From NCBI RefSeq assembly GCF_022539315.1, contig NC_066315.1, positions 126,143,374-126,207,373 on the forward strand: 64,000 nt of DNA, written 5' to 3'. The first letter of the stretch is position 1. Each line of letters starts with the position of its first letter. The stretch comes from Serinus canaria. Its lineage: Eukaryota > Chordata > Aves > Passeriformes > Fringillidae. The notes below the pieces were generated by a model, which worked only from the letters and a program-made list of their open reading frames with translations, searched no databases and was not told where the DNA came from. Of this stretch, positions 38,098 to 51,400 are shown in pieces. A program made the translations under genes and the position numbers.

Positions 38098-41000
38098 CAT
38101 CCACCACCTGGTCTCTGCACAAGTCTTGTAATAATTAAAAGATAAAAGGAAGCACATTTTCTTCCACATATTTTCTGGGGGGAAAAAAAGTACAGAAAAG
38201 AAAACCAAAAATGACCTTGTCCTATCTGGAAAAGAAGTGGTGCTCTCTCTAAGTTTAAAATGAAGAACTGCTTTATTACTGTTACTGTTTTAGTAGGATT
38301 CTAATCTGAATCAAGAAATTATATATTAATTTAAAACAAATAAATAGTACTGCATATTTGACAGAAGCTGGTTTCCCAGGAAATCCATTCTTATCATTGC
38401 TTTATCATGCTATGATTGTTGACTGCCACATGTAGATGACGATAAGGGAAACAATCTTCTGTAATTCTAAATTTTCTATAATTGATTATAACAAATTTTT
38501 ACCTAAAATGGAAGTACTCTGGACTTTAACTGCTTCATTAGGGTTTTCTCAATAGTTAATATGGATGCAAAGCTTATACAAATAGATACAAAAATATGGC
38601 TTGCTACTAAGAAGTCACCAGAAGCACACCATCAAGAACCCATAAACTTATATAATGCCCAAATCAATTAATGTGGCTGAATACAACTGAATTAAATCAA
38701 TTGCTCCTACAAAATAATTTTTCTGCTTTAGGCATATTCCTATTTCTTTTTATTCCTATTTCCTATTTTTTCTCAGTATTCTATAAAACATGCTTCCTGG
38801 CAGTACAGCTAAAAATGTCAAATTCAAACCTATTTTGAGGAATTCACAGAAATCTAACTTTGTCTAGCAAGTCTGAACATTCACTTTGCTGATTTTTTAT
38901 GGCCATTCAATTATCTGACATAAAGGAGAAGTAGATGATCCACATAGACCATTGAACATAATCAAGACTGCTGACTTTTAAATAGTGACTTATAGCAAAT
39001 TTCTTAGGATCATGCTACAACTCTAGAACTATTTATAGGACTTTTCCTCACCAAATCTTTTTTTTTCCCTCAGTATTTTAAAAATATGTATGAAAAAAAG
39101 TCTTTGGACAATTCTATGAGAAAATTATTAAAAACATAAAAGAAATTTCCTGTTGTTTCAAAGAATAATTTCTGTATCAGATTTCTAGTCTTTAAACCAA
39201 AGTTAGACATTAATTGGCTGATTTTTATTGTTACTACTATTGGCAACTAAGGCAGCCTGCTTAAAAATGAACTGAACATTGATAAGGCAATAGTGATGAA
39301 ACCAAGGAATTTCTGAATGTTCTCAAAATCTTGTGGGAAATGAGATCCAAGCATCCTAAAATCTTCTTCACACTGTCTGCTCCTGGATTTGGTATTTGTT
39401 TACGCTATGATTGAGACAGGGTTCACAGTAAAGTTCAGTGGAGCTGGAAATAATCACCTGAAAAGAAAGCTGACACAGGAGGAATATCTAGATACTTGTC
39501 TGCTGGCTCAATCTCTAAATCAGTAGCAAATTATCTAATATGATTTGACTTCAGCCCACGGTGGAAAAAAATTTGTACTTTTTGACCACGCATGATAAAT
39601 ATGAGGGAACATCAGCATCCCATTGCTCCTAGGCATGTAATGAAAGAAATACCCCTTTCAGTAGGGGAAATGAAGAGATCAAGGCCAATCACTTTTTCAT
39701 GCTCTGATTCATGGAACATGCTGAGAGAATATAGGCCTCTTCTTCCCGGTAGAATATGGATGTATGGACATCTCTTTCCACTCTTCAGAAAGTCATTCTC
39801 TTAAACAGTGTGTTAGTATATTATTAAGACTTAATAAAAACAGGTATAATGCCATCAGAAAGCCAAAAGACTTTGGTTCACTGATTTTTTTTCTTTTAGT
39901 ATAAAATATACTAAGCTGAAGGGACTGGAAGGCAAAGAACAAAGAATTATCTGTTGGAAGTGTGCCAGAAATCTTCTGTGAGTGTTTATTGCTGTATTTT
40001 ACCATCTGTATTGGTGCATCTATTTTTTAAAACTATTCCTTATTCCTTACACAAGCTCTAAAGTAAAAAAGTCTGCAATAAATGCAAACAAGTTGCTAGT
40101 CCACCCCCCCCAATTATGTCCCAGTACAGTTTTAAGTATGACAAGCACTAGGTCTATTTCTAAGTGCTACTGGAAATTGGATCCCATGTAAAAACACTAA
40201 TGAAAGAAAACCAGAATTTTAAAGAATCTATCAGAAAGTCCAGCAGAGATTTTTTCTGATATTGAAAAAAATCTTAGCTAGTAGTTTCCAGGCTTTTATA
40301 TTGAATGTATAAAACCACCATTCCCGTCATTTTATGTTACTCATGACAATATTATTCAATACAACAATTATTAACAATTATGTATCACATTTCCATGGGT
40401 TTATGGGCATGAACTTGAGTTTTCAACAACCTATTAGATTCCTAACAATCAGATCATCAATATGCTAAAAATGATCAGTCTTCCTACATATGTTCATCTG
40501 TACTGTTTTGTACCTGTTTATTTGCCACTTCTTTGTCTGTGGGTATATGTTAGCAAAAAACAAACCAAAAAGCACTCAAATAGGCAGGTTAAAGAAATTC
40601 CCACTCTTCAGAAGAATATTTCTCTGTCATGAATTAGTCCTGTGGTTTTAACTTGTGATAAGAAAATGAGCTTTTATTTATATTATTTTCTACTCTTCTA
40701 AGTTGAAGTGAACAGCTATATGGGGTTTGTTGTTTGCTGCTTGTGACCACTGAGCAAGTTCTCCAGGAACTTCTTGATATTGCTTTCATTGATATGTGTT
40801 TCCATTGCAATTTCAAACACAATATGGCATCCTCGTGACCAGTATCACTTTCAGTTTGCACTCTATTAGCATGCTGTTCAGTGATGTTCATTTTGTTATT
40901 TCTAATTTGAAACCTTCAAATAGATTACATTCTATATCCATATACAGCACACAAAACATTAAAAATCCACAGGTTTCAAATTTACTGTGGGATGACTATA

Positions 41001-42535
41001 AAAAATGCCCATCTAGGCATTATAGCAGACTGAATATTTAACTGGGAAGTTACTCTGCATGCTGGAATTCACATACTGGTTTACTTCAAAGAGAGTAACT
41101 TCCCTGTAAACATAAGTCATTAGACATTTAAGTGACAGAATGTGTTTTCTGAGTCTGAAATTATTGGGGCACACTGGAAATTTTAAAACACAATTTTAGA
41201 GTGCAAAGATAGAGAAACTCAAGTACCATACAGCAATGTTTTATGGTAATAATATTTTTGTTGGTTGTGTAACCTTGACCCACTGATCATAATGACTTAA
41301 ATTACCCCAAAAAGGATCATAATGGCTATCTGATGAAAAAGAAAACCACAGGAGATGAAATATTGAGTTCATCAAAATTAGCAAGAAAATTCTGTATGAT
41401 AGGTACTTTTATCTGCACTGCATAAGTATGCATAAGTAGTAAGTACATTATTCTTATGGCTTTTTTCTTCAAGCTCTTCTTTTTAGTTTTCTCAGAAAAA
41501 ATATTTATCCTAATACCCAGAAATTACTGTAATGAAAAATGTGTTTTCTTACTCCATCAAAATTCATTGAAGAAAGTTCCTCCTCACAAAGAAAATATAG
41601 ACCTAGATAGGAATTCCATTTAAGCATATAATCCTGTTGCACCCTTTAACTTAAAGTGCTGGCATATCTTTTCCCAAGATACTTTTGTTTCATTGTCTGT
41701 CATGTTTTAGACTTGAAATACCATCTGGCATTAATCACCATCCAAACAGAAATATGAGCATCATATAAATCATGTAAAGGAAGGTAAAGAAAAAAACTTG
41801 CTAATGCCAAAGGACACTTTTTGTTTCAGCAGATTTTTATTTTCAGATCTCTTTGTTTTTCATAAAGATCCCTCCAGATTTATGTGTCTGTGTGTATGTT
41901 TCTTGAGATTAAGTAGACTTTGCTGAACAGACTCTTCCTGTGAATATTTTCCAACTCAAAATATTTTATTTATGGAATACAGGACAAATAATATACACGG
42001 TAATGAATGCTTGAAAAGCTTCTAAGTCATAAGCAGGTGCTCTAGACTAACAATCTGCTTTGACTTCTAACAAGGGCAGGTATTTCAGATTTCAGAATAG
42101 TAAAATACAGTCTGTCATAGCTTACAGAGTTTGATAAAAAATGCGAGAATTTGTGTTATACTGTTCTTTCATTACCTATGTCATAAAAAAATCCTGTGAA
42201 AACAGAGTATGAAAGACTGAGAAAAATATCAAAAACAGTGAACATAAATTGAACGGTTTCTTCAGCACAAGTGACCCTTGGGGAATAGTGGAGAAGAAAA
42301 ACAAGTTTTCAGACTAACACCATTGTTACAGTTTTGTGTATGAGCACCGAGATCTGGGAGACCTCCTGATAAACCTTCTGAATGAGCTAGCAACACTCCA
42401 CCCACACTAGTGATAGACCTTTTTTTCACCTTTCTTTAGATTTTTCATCATCTTTTCCCCCATAATCCAAAGTGATGTGTTATTTGAAACATACTAAGTA
42501 TACTAACATTGGAAAAAACACACCAGAAGTGAGAG

Positions 42536-42542
42536 GGCAACC
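42536..42542 (+). repeat. probable target-site duplication GGCAACC, left copy
   Basis: GGCAACC directly precedes TGTAGCACGG and recurs at 43273-43279 directly after CCCTATGCA. Seven bases is one more than the usual six for betaretrovirus-like (ERVK) insertions, so one base may match by chance. Confidence 0.78.
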
Positions 42543-42609
42543 TGTAGCACGGATGGGGACTGAAGTGGTTCAGACCAGGCCTCTCATTTAGGTCCTGCTG
42601 GGGAATGAA

Positions 42610-42615
42610 TTTATT
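42610..42615 (-). promoter_or_regulatory. LTR polyadenylation signal (minus strand)
   Basis: TTTATT on the plus strand reads AATAAA on the minus strand, 67 bp before the LTR 3' end on that strand. Confidence 0.65.
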
Positions 42616-42809
42616 ACAGGACTGTAGCCTCTCTCCCGCGGCCGCGGGGCTGTGCGGGTGCCCCCGGCCCGGCCGAAGATGGGCACACCAAGTGCCATTC
42701 CCGGATTCCCTCCGGAACCCTGGGCAGTGGTTACCGTCTGCGGCGTGGGTGGCGCAAGCAGGATCTCGACTACGAGGTACCGAAGCAAAGGAAGGAGGAG
42801 GGATGCCCG

Positions 42810-42817
42810 TATAAATA
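42810..42817 (-). promoter_or_regulatory. TATA-like box in LTR
   Basis: TATAAATA on plus, TATTTATA on minus, set in GC-rich sequence. Its position about 200 bp upstream of the minus-strand polyadenylation signal fits the U3/R boundary of a minus-strand LTR. The plus-strand reading is the better TATA match, so orientation is not decided by this box alone. Confidence 0.5.
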
Positions 42818-43272
42818 CCGAGGATCTTTTACTCTCCCAGTGGTGCTAGGGATTGGTGACAAAGAGCGGGTCTCGAAGGGGATGGCGGGTGGGGGGGAAG
42901 GACGCTGATAAAGGGAGTGGGTGTGATAGGAGGAGACACAAAGCTTACCAATGACGAGGACCCAGGGAGGAGCGTGGGTTACAGCTAAGCCACTGAGGAT
43001 CACACAGGGGAGGGGAAAAACTGCAGGAGCAAATCATACATCGAATAAGGGATGACTGACACAGAATTCTCGAAATAAGGGGGTGGTTACCATGACAGGT
43101 GGGGGCGGGGGGCAGCGGGCAGCTCAAAAAGAGAGGAAATAGGGAGAAACCATTGTGAGGGAAATACATGGGGGGAACCGAGGGCCAAACCATTATTGAG
43201 TTACAAGAGGAATAAGCGATTCTAAAAACGCACAATGCCACACAGGACTTCTCAAAACAGTTTCCCTATGCA

Positions 43273-43279
43273 GGCAACC
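43273..43279 (+). repeat. probable target-site duplication GGCAACC, right copy
   Basis: Exact match to 42536-42542, abutting the CCCTATGCA end of the LTR. Confidence 0.78.
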
Positions 43280-45183
43280 TACATGCAGAGGCAGCTGGTC
43301 AAAAGTTCTATTATCTTTGATGGAGGTTTCTTCAAAGAGTTCAGGATTTCTGTGCCAACTCCTGTGCCAGCCAGGCAGATCTCCCTGATCCTCAGTCCAA
43401 GTGTCATGGTAGTTGTTAATAAGACTGAATTCTACTTTCCCCTCAAACTGTGTGCTTGCATCCAACCTGTTTAGTGATGAGCTATACCTGTGATGTACCC
43501 TCCCAAGCTGTGCCTTCTTGTGTTCTGGCACTGGCTGGCACTAGTGGAGATTGGATACCAGTTTAGCATCTTGTGAGCTAAACTTGTAGTTTAACTTGGA
43601 GCCGTGCCCCCAGCCTGCTCTCTTAAACAGTATAGATTCATCTTCTTTGCCAGCTGTTCTTTTGCAAAAAATATCCTGCTGAAAAAATAGATTTCTCTTC
43701 TTTAGTATGTTCAGGAGCAATCCTCTGATTCCCATCCTTAGTTAAATCAGTCCTGTAATTTAGTCAATGTTGGGAAAAGATATTGTCAGTGTAGGAAGGT
43801 CAGGCCATCATCTCTTAAAGAACTCTTACCTTTTTATTTACAGGCACCACTGGGTTGCCTTCTTTCCATTTCCTTAACAGCTCTGTAATTGAACCTGACT
43901 AAAAAATACATGAAGAACCCATTTCAGTGGTCCAAGGTGTTCATGCCACATTTGTGGCCTTAAATTATACCTGAGTTACCAACCCTTCAGCCATTGTTTC
44001 TAACATTGGAAGGGAGGCAATTTCATTATAATTAACACACCATTTATATGAAATGTCCTCCCTTTGCAGCGCTCAAGAGTGTTCAAATAATAAAAACCAT
44101 AATTTAGTATTTGAGCATCAGATATGAAGTATGATGAGTCCCCATGAAATCTAGAAATAAAAATTGAATCACAAGAGGCAGATCAAACTTAAGCTGAAAT
44201 CTCCAATGTGGTTTGTCCCAAAGATATAATGCATACAGGACTGACCTGATTCTTTCCCTTTTCAGAGGAAGGAAGGGAAACTTTTGTTAGCACATTTTTT
44301 ATTTAGTGAGTTATATGTTTTTAATGAAGACATTTGTCAAAATAGTTGCTGAAGCAGAAGATTCCAGATCACTAAGTATTTAGAAAACCTGTGTTATACC
44401 ATATGCTTCAATTAAGACATGATTCTCACCAGTATATGTCTCTTAGCAATTTAGTAGAGATAAATTTTTCTCATTGAAAGGGACTCCAGAATAGCAGTGG
44501 TCAAGCTATAAACATTTTCTGCCATTGTGATTTATCTAGAACATCGGAAAAAATCAGTGAATTTCAAATCAAATGCTAACACTACTGCAGTAAAACTGAC
44601 AGAACTGTAAAATTAGTAACCACAGTTACTATAGAATTTTCACTCCCATAAAAAAAATGAGAGAAAGAGACTAGATATGTTAGTCTTTAAACAAAGCCCA
44701 ATCATAAACATGTTAGAAGTGTGTAACTTTCAACTTGAGCAAACAACAGAGTTCACTTTGACTGCAATTTCCAAAACATATTGATTAAAAATGCCAAGAT
44801 TGGCATACAGTTTGGGAATGGAATGACCTGCAAAGTGTGACAGCAGCAATATTGGTTTCTTTATCTTATACACAAAAATCCCATGACAATAATCTGTAAA
44901 TTCAGCAGATATATCAAAAATGTAAACATTTTCTTGTGATGCATTTTTTTTTCTTTTATTTCAGGGTTCCCACTAATGGAGCTAACAAATTCTAGAAGCT
45001 AGTATAAGGTTACAGCTCTTTAAAAGAAAAATTAAATTGTGTCAAATTATATAGTGAAGTCTAAGATTCATCTTAAATTCCCTATTTCCAGTATTAACAA
45101 ATTTACAGTGTTGATTTACAAAAGATGAGAGAGATTACCAATAGATTTGCTCACAAATTTGTAAGCACAAATATCTTCAGAAA
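43280..45183. other. noncoding DNA, no gene seen
   Basis: CpG content falls sharply after the LTR. A minus-strand open frame of 112 codons (43193-43531) straddles the LTR edge and has no recognised domain. Nothing else is identifiable. Confidence 0.5.
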
Positions 45184-45440
45184 ATCACATTATGGTTGAG
45201 ATTGGAGGAGACCACTGAAGGTTGTCTGGCCCAAACTCCTTAGTCAAGCAGGACCACATAGCTGGTTGTCCAGGACCATATTCAAGTGGCTTTTAAATGT
45301 TTCCAAGGATAGAGACTATGCAACTTGTCCTGGGCAACCAGTGCCCCTGTGTGAACCTCCTCACAGTGAAAAAGTGTTTCCTTATATTCAAAGGGAACCT
45401 GTTATGCTTCAGTTTATGCCCATTGCCCTATTTTCACATT
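45184..45440 (-). mobile_element. CR1 LINE 3' fragment
   Basis: The plus strand follows the reverse complement of the CR1 3' region in order: ATCACATTATGGTTGAGATT; GTCTGGCCCAAACTCC; AGTCAAGCAGGACCACATAG; GGTTGTCCAGGACCATATTC; AAATGTTTCCAAGGATAGAG; CCTGGGCAACCAGTGC; CCTCACAGTGAAAAAGTGTT; CAGTTTATGCCCATTGCCCT. About 250 bp of a minus-strand copy, 5'-truncated, with moderate divergence and no coding capacity. Confidence 0.93.
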
Positions 45441-48400
45441 AGAGAAATTACTTTTGAAGGAGCATGATGCATATCAGATAGATCATGGCAAAAAAAGCAG
45501 ATGGACCTTGACTATATTAGATGACCGAAGTTCTGCAGAAAGATTACCAGAGAAAAAGACCACTGACTTCTACTACTAACATAATAACCTCTACCTTGTT
45601 TAAAATACTTTTCCCTTAGTCATAGAGATTAATATTATTCTGTCTCTGGGTTGTGAAAAAACTATCAATTTTGTGAAAATATGTGTTAAAGTATTCAAAA
45701 AATTACCTTTCCTCTGACCCTTAAATATAATTATCAGTAAACATGGAAATTCTTTTTTGTACAAAGACAGTTGGGAGTTCTTACTTCAAAACATATATCA
45801 CTGTGATAATCCCTCTGGCAACCACCAAGCTTTGAAAACAAAGGGCTTCAAGGTCTGTTGCACATCCTACCTTCTAATTACAGAGCAGCTAGCATTTCAG
45901 GCCTTAGTTTCCAAAGGAGGTCAGTATGGTCAGCTCTTCTGCTTCATGATTTTTTTTTCAGAGGTCTGTTTTCTAGCAGAGGTCAGCTTCATTTAGAATG
46001 TAGGTAAAGAAATTGTTTTATTTCACAAACATACTTTTCCACCTTTTCTGTCCTTAATTTTCCTTCATAGAAAGATGGGAAAGCACTACTCTTCCTTAAA
46101 AAGAAGAAGGAAAAAAAGAAAAAACCCGAAAACCAGCTAATTTCAACTTCTAAATAATTTGATTCTAGTGAAAATTTGTTAAATATTAAATTCATATGCA
46201 CAAAAACTAATGCAGCATTGGTGATCTAAATTGATGCAAGTAGAAAATCCTTCTTTGCATATTCCCACCACTGATTATGGAAAATGACAAGACTTTCAAA
46301 AATATAATGTCACAGTACTAAACAATTTAACAAATATTACTGATCGTTCCTACTGATCATTCCATTATCAAGCTCTAAAATAGTATTGAAGTACATTATA
46401 TTATTCTAAGGTTCAATCAGCAGGTGCAACTGAATTCAAAGGATTCAAAAGATTATTTGTAATATGTGAAAGTGCCTGAGGATTTGGAGTTTAAACTTCT
46501 TTATTTTGAACAACCACGGTGGAGTTTTACATTGGACTTTTCCATTACGAGGTTTGGTATATCTTAATCAAAGTATTTTATTGGACTAAATGAGTCTGAA
46601 CGCAGCAATCCCACTTGTGAAAAGTATCGTGGATTTATCTCTGTAAGTCCATGAGAAATCATTCAGACCAGTGCAGGGCAGTCAAGGTAAAGCTCTGGTA
46701 CATAATCAGTTCCTGTCACCTTGCTGTTCTGTTCTGCTGCCCCCAGCACATGGTTGCACACCATGCTGGGCTGCCCCCTGGGTAGTAGTGGTGCTGTTTC
46801 TAAGGGCTGTCTGTCTGCCTGCCAAAACAGGATCATCTTCCTACAAATGCCTTCTGTGCATACTTAGAAAAATCAGCAATGAATTTCATTTATAAAAACA
46901 ACTGTGAGTGCACAGAAAGTTCTCAATTATACTTAATATATTTTCCATTTCCCAGGTAAAGTCACCCAAGTTCAAGATGACAGAATTTGCCTATCACTGT
47001 CAAGCTGACCAGTTGATAGCTTATTGTTTGCCTTATTTTTGCAAACTGTATGCAGCAGAAAATTCAATGACTTCCCAAAATACATCAAGCTTAATTTTAC
47101 ATAAATCATTTTACAATTTTTTGTCCTTCCTACTGCACCATGACATGATCTTGCCTGATATCAGGTCTTAGCTATAAAGGTGCTAATTTTCTTCCCTGAG
47201 AACAATCACCATTAGAGTTGCTTATGCGACTGACCTGCTGATTTTTAGTCTGTTTTTGTTGGGTTTAGCTTCTCATTGAATAAGCTTTCCATCTTTCTCT
47301 ACCAACATTATTTGGCAGCCCATGTCAGCTAGTGACTCTGTTAGTGTCAAAATCACTGCATATATTTTGAAATTTAAAAATTATTCTTTATAATTTATAT
47401 TTTTCTGTATACCTTGTGCAATAACAAAGATACAGTTGTGTTGGGGATGTAGTCAATGATAGGAAAAGCAGAGAACTTTTAATTCTGTTTGAAATCATTC
47501 TAATCAAGTAAACCCAAAAATTTTCCTCTAAATCACCATATTTAAAATATTGACCATTAAGAAGATAAAATTAAGAAGCGTCATTTAACAGTGGAATGGA
47601 TATTGCTTCAGGATAAAAAAAATCAAAACAAAACAGTTTTACTTAAATTTTTATTCTAGATTAAAGTTTAAAAAATCAGAGGAAAATTTATGAGTACTTT
47701 CCCATTGCAATCCATGAGTCTAAATAATTGTAAACCTAGTAGCAAGTACAGATCTCAAGGTCTGGAATAAACTCTGTCTTTGTTGCCATGCTACAGAAGA
47801 AGGAAGAAAAAATATAACTTACAAACACTCTTCATGCCATGCGTGAAGAGTGATTTTTTTACTTCCCAGAAAAAAAGAGAGATACAATTCACTGGTAGAG
47901 ATTTAGTCCAGAACCATTAAGAAGATATGTCTTCCCTGCAGAAATTCTAAATTTCTGAGCTCATACTACAATGAGAGCACATTCTGAGACTTTTCTGACA
48001 ATAACTGACTCCTTTTAGTAACTGTTGGCAGAAAGGAGCTGTGAATACTCACCAGCTCTCAGCAACAGTTCCCAAACTAAATCCTGTCTATTTTTCATTT
48101 TCATATGTGAAAGTACTGTACTACTTGGAAGGCACTATATAGCAAAAAAAAAAATGAAGATTTTGTAATAAAGTCTGGTAAACATAAAATGTTTTCTATA
48201 AAATTATTTATTATTATACATGATGTATTATGCATTTTATATTTTATTATATGTCATATGTATAAAAATTATATTTTATATTCTCTATTGTGTTCTAAGT
48301 GTTATTGTAGTATAAAAATTACTATATTGTGTGTATATCCATATGTGTATTGAAAAATACCCTTCATAGGGCTAGAGGACAAAATGTAACACTAGAAATT

Positions 48401-51400
48401 GCTGGCTAGGAGTTTTAGAACTCCTTGAACAATTTCAGTCAGCTCCAACAACAACCTCCGTTCTGACTTCAAGCTGATGGGAAGCCTTAAAATTCTTTAT
48501 GAGACAGAGGACCACCATCCTGAGTAAGAACTGTCTCATTTCCTGCACTTCTAAGCAGAGTAACTAGTCTGAAAATGCTGAAGCTCTGTGGGATTTTCAC
48601 CCATCTTTGGGGAGTATCTCAGTCTCTGTTTTTTGAAAGAGCAATTGAATAACCGAGGTGTCAGTCAGAAAAAAGGAACTGATGTGTTTTTCAGGTTTAC
48701 CTAGAAGCAGAGCCCAGACAAAGTTAAAAAGGTAAAAGTGAATATAGTGAAGGACCTTCAGGTGCATTAAGGGCAGAAAATGCCTCCCGAGGGGCTACAC
48801 CTAAATGGACAGTGGTCAGGAGTTTTTCAGACAGATACAAGTTTGGTCTATTTACATATCAGGGGTAATCTTCCAATTATGGCTTCAGGTAATGAAGTCA
48901 TATTCTCTCAGATTGCTCTCCCCCTCCCAATCCACTTTTGTTTATACTTGTTGGGGCCTGAGGCTGTAGGGTGTCCTTGAGTTTCAGTCCTAGATGAATT
49001 GTTTTGCCTGACCAAGACATGTAGCTAACACTTTCTGTGGACTTTAGAGTTATGCAGTAATGCAGTACAGGATTTGAAAAATATATAGGCTAAAATCTTA
49101 AGGCATCACATCAGGACTGAATAAAGAATATCCCGTGCTGCTCTGCACTGAAAGTTCTGTGCTTTTTAGGTTTGTGGTACCTAAATCTAAACTACTATAT
49201 CTAATGCTATAAAAAGCATTATAAAAAGGTATAAGTTGATGAAGGGTAGAGGTGGACGATCAGAAGGTAAATGGATATAAAAAAGTTGTTTTGAAACTGC
49301 TTAAAATATGTTCTTAGCCACTGCAGCTGCAATAGTGCTACATGAAAGGTGACTAGGACCTCACCAGACTTATCAGACCAGTATCTGTCTTTCTGTGGCT
49401 TCCTCCCACTGAATCTCCAAAACCACAAAGAGAGGGAAGAGCTTTAATGTTCAATTCAGAGATGCAACTGGCCAGATACCCCTCAGGCACTACAGGATTA
49501 TTCTTGCCCTACCTATCTGGCTTCAACCAGAAAGGCATCAGATGGAGAGGCCTCTTTGTTTACCCATCACACGAGGATGAAGGATCTTGAAACCTTTGAA
49601 AATGCACTTAACTTTTCAGATCTTTGCTACTATGCTGGGTTAGACAAGGTTTTGGGTTTGGAATATGTGTGTACTTGAGTTTAATAGAACAAGGGGAATT
49701 CACACAGCCAGTCATTGAACATTTAATGAGCCTTCAATAAATACAAGCTATGTTCTACTAAAACAAAAAGAGTTAAACCTTGGTACAAACATTTGGAGGA
49801 ACAATTACAGAAGAAAGGCATGTAAGGAACCATGTACAAAAGGCACAGAAGAGAATTATCTTAAGGTAGGTGTCTCTGCCATCACTGGAGAGTGAACATT
49901 TTTTTGTTACATCAACCAACAATATGTAATGCTTTGGATGCCTTAAGGAATCTAAATTTTTTCTAGATGCCCATGTTTAGGTTTTAAACTCCTACTCAAA
50001 GTGTCGTGAATCCGGCTTTCTAGTTGTTAGGTCTGGATTTGCCATCAAATACTTTGGAGGAACTGAGATTCTTGCTCCACAGAGCTCCTTTTCTCCCAAG
50101 GCACCATTGCTGATGTATTTGCTGACTCCTACAAATGCTTAGGGCTTTTATGATTTCTGCTGAAGCTATGAAGTATGTGTGAAAAACTCTTTTTTCTCTA
50201 CTCAGTCAAGAACACTGTGGTGCTCTCATGCAGTTTTATCTGGTCTCTGGAAAGAAATGCCTCTGTCAGTAACTTTTCAAGCTGAAAGGTCTGGAAATGT
50301 CTGACACCCCTTCTATTTATTTCTAGCCTCAGAAAATCAGTTGACTTGTGAAAAATTAGTAGTCTGAATACAATGAACACTGAAAGAGAGCCACGTTACT
50401 TTGAGAGGAGAGATTTTGTTTCTACATCTTTTCCTCTTGCTTTTGTCCAAAAAAATGTAAATAGTTATGGTATATGGGCAAAATGGAAAACAGTGACCAG
50501 AATTAGGAGTTGAATTAATGCAATATCCATACTATATATAAAGAAAATATGGAAAACAAGAGAATGAACATGCAAAACATTTCATATGTATGATTCTTGT
50601 ATGAAAGAACCCTGTGTATGTAATATTTATTTCATAAGTAAAATATGAAAGTATTTTATAAATATTACAGCACATACCTGAACAGAAGATCACTAAGCAC
50701 ATTTCTCTGAGAACAGACAGACAGTTTCTATGTGACATTGTTTAGAAAGGCACTTTTCCATAAAGGACTTGAGAATGTTGGTCAGTTCCAGTCTTTATCA
50801 GTGTGAATTGAATAACTTTAGATAATAGACAAAAAGGTGGCAGGTAATTTCAAAAAACTAGATTTAATAATTTCTAAGTAATCGGTAATCTCACTCTTCA
50901 TTGTCTGACAGTGGAAAAAGTGAACCTCTGAATCTACACTGCCTGATCCATTTAGCAACATGAAGTATTGGAGCAGCTGGGTGGAGGTGAACATTAAATA
51001 TCAGAGAATCATGGGTTAAGGATGATGACAATGACACAGAGACAAAAGGAGCTGCACTTTACCCAGCTGCTGGGACAATAAAATTTAGCCAATAAACCTG
51101 TCTTTCTTATATAAACAAGCAAAATTATCTGTCAGTGTTAATTGTTGTGCTAAGTTCTAGATTAATAGAATCCTATATTGTAGTTTTTGTCACCTGTAGC
51201 TCCATCTTGTTGAAATTTTGTGTAAATCCTCACCCCCACGTGTAGAGGAATGCTGTCAAGCTGTGGTTTTAGTTCTGTGAAAACTCATGCACTTATCAAG
51301 GATGAGGTCACTAATAAGCCTTCCTAAAATTTTTGTCATTGCTTCCAATTAAAACACTTTTGCTCTAGGATTTAAATATATTCCTGCCATGTTTGGGGCC

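Larger units (their letters stand above)
34313..42535. other. AT-rich noncoding DNA with simple repeats
   Basis: No recognisable gene. Holds a (GGGA)n run at 34587-34603, an ATT/ATG trinucleotide tract at 36592-36667, an AT-rich stretch at 36830-36960 with duplicated AATAAAATATT units, and the perfect inverted repeat at 38051-38097. Open frames are under 90 codons and look random. Confidence 0.55.
42543..43272 (-). mobile_element. solo retroviral LTR (ERVK-like), 730 bp, CpG-rich
   Basis: In plus orientation the element runs from TGTAGCACGG to CCCTATGCA, with TG...CA ends immediately bounded by GGCAACC on both sides. Polarity is called minus because an AATAAA lies on the minus strand at 42610-42615, about 70 bp from that strand's 3' end, and an AT-rich TATA-like box (TATTTATA on minus) lies about 200 bp upstream of it at 42810-42817. 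The segment stands out from its flanks by its GC content and many retained CpGs, including a GCGGCCGC site near 42638, which suggests a relatively recent insertion. No viral genes adjoin it. ERVK-like assignment rests on the 6-7 bp duplication and general layout and is tentative. Confidence 0.82.

Noticed and set aside
43193..43531. 112-codon minus-strand open frame at the LTR edge
   Set aside because: It crosses the LTR boundary and its right-hand target-site duplication, so it cannot be a native gene. It shows no viral or host domain.
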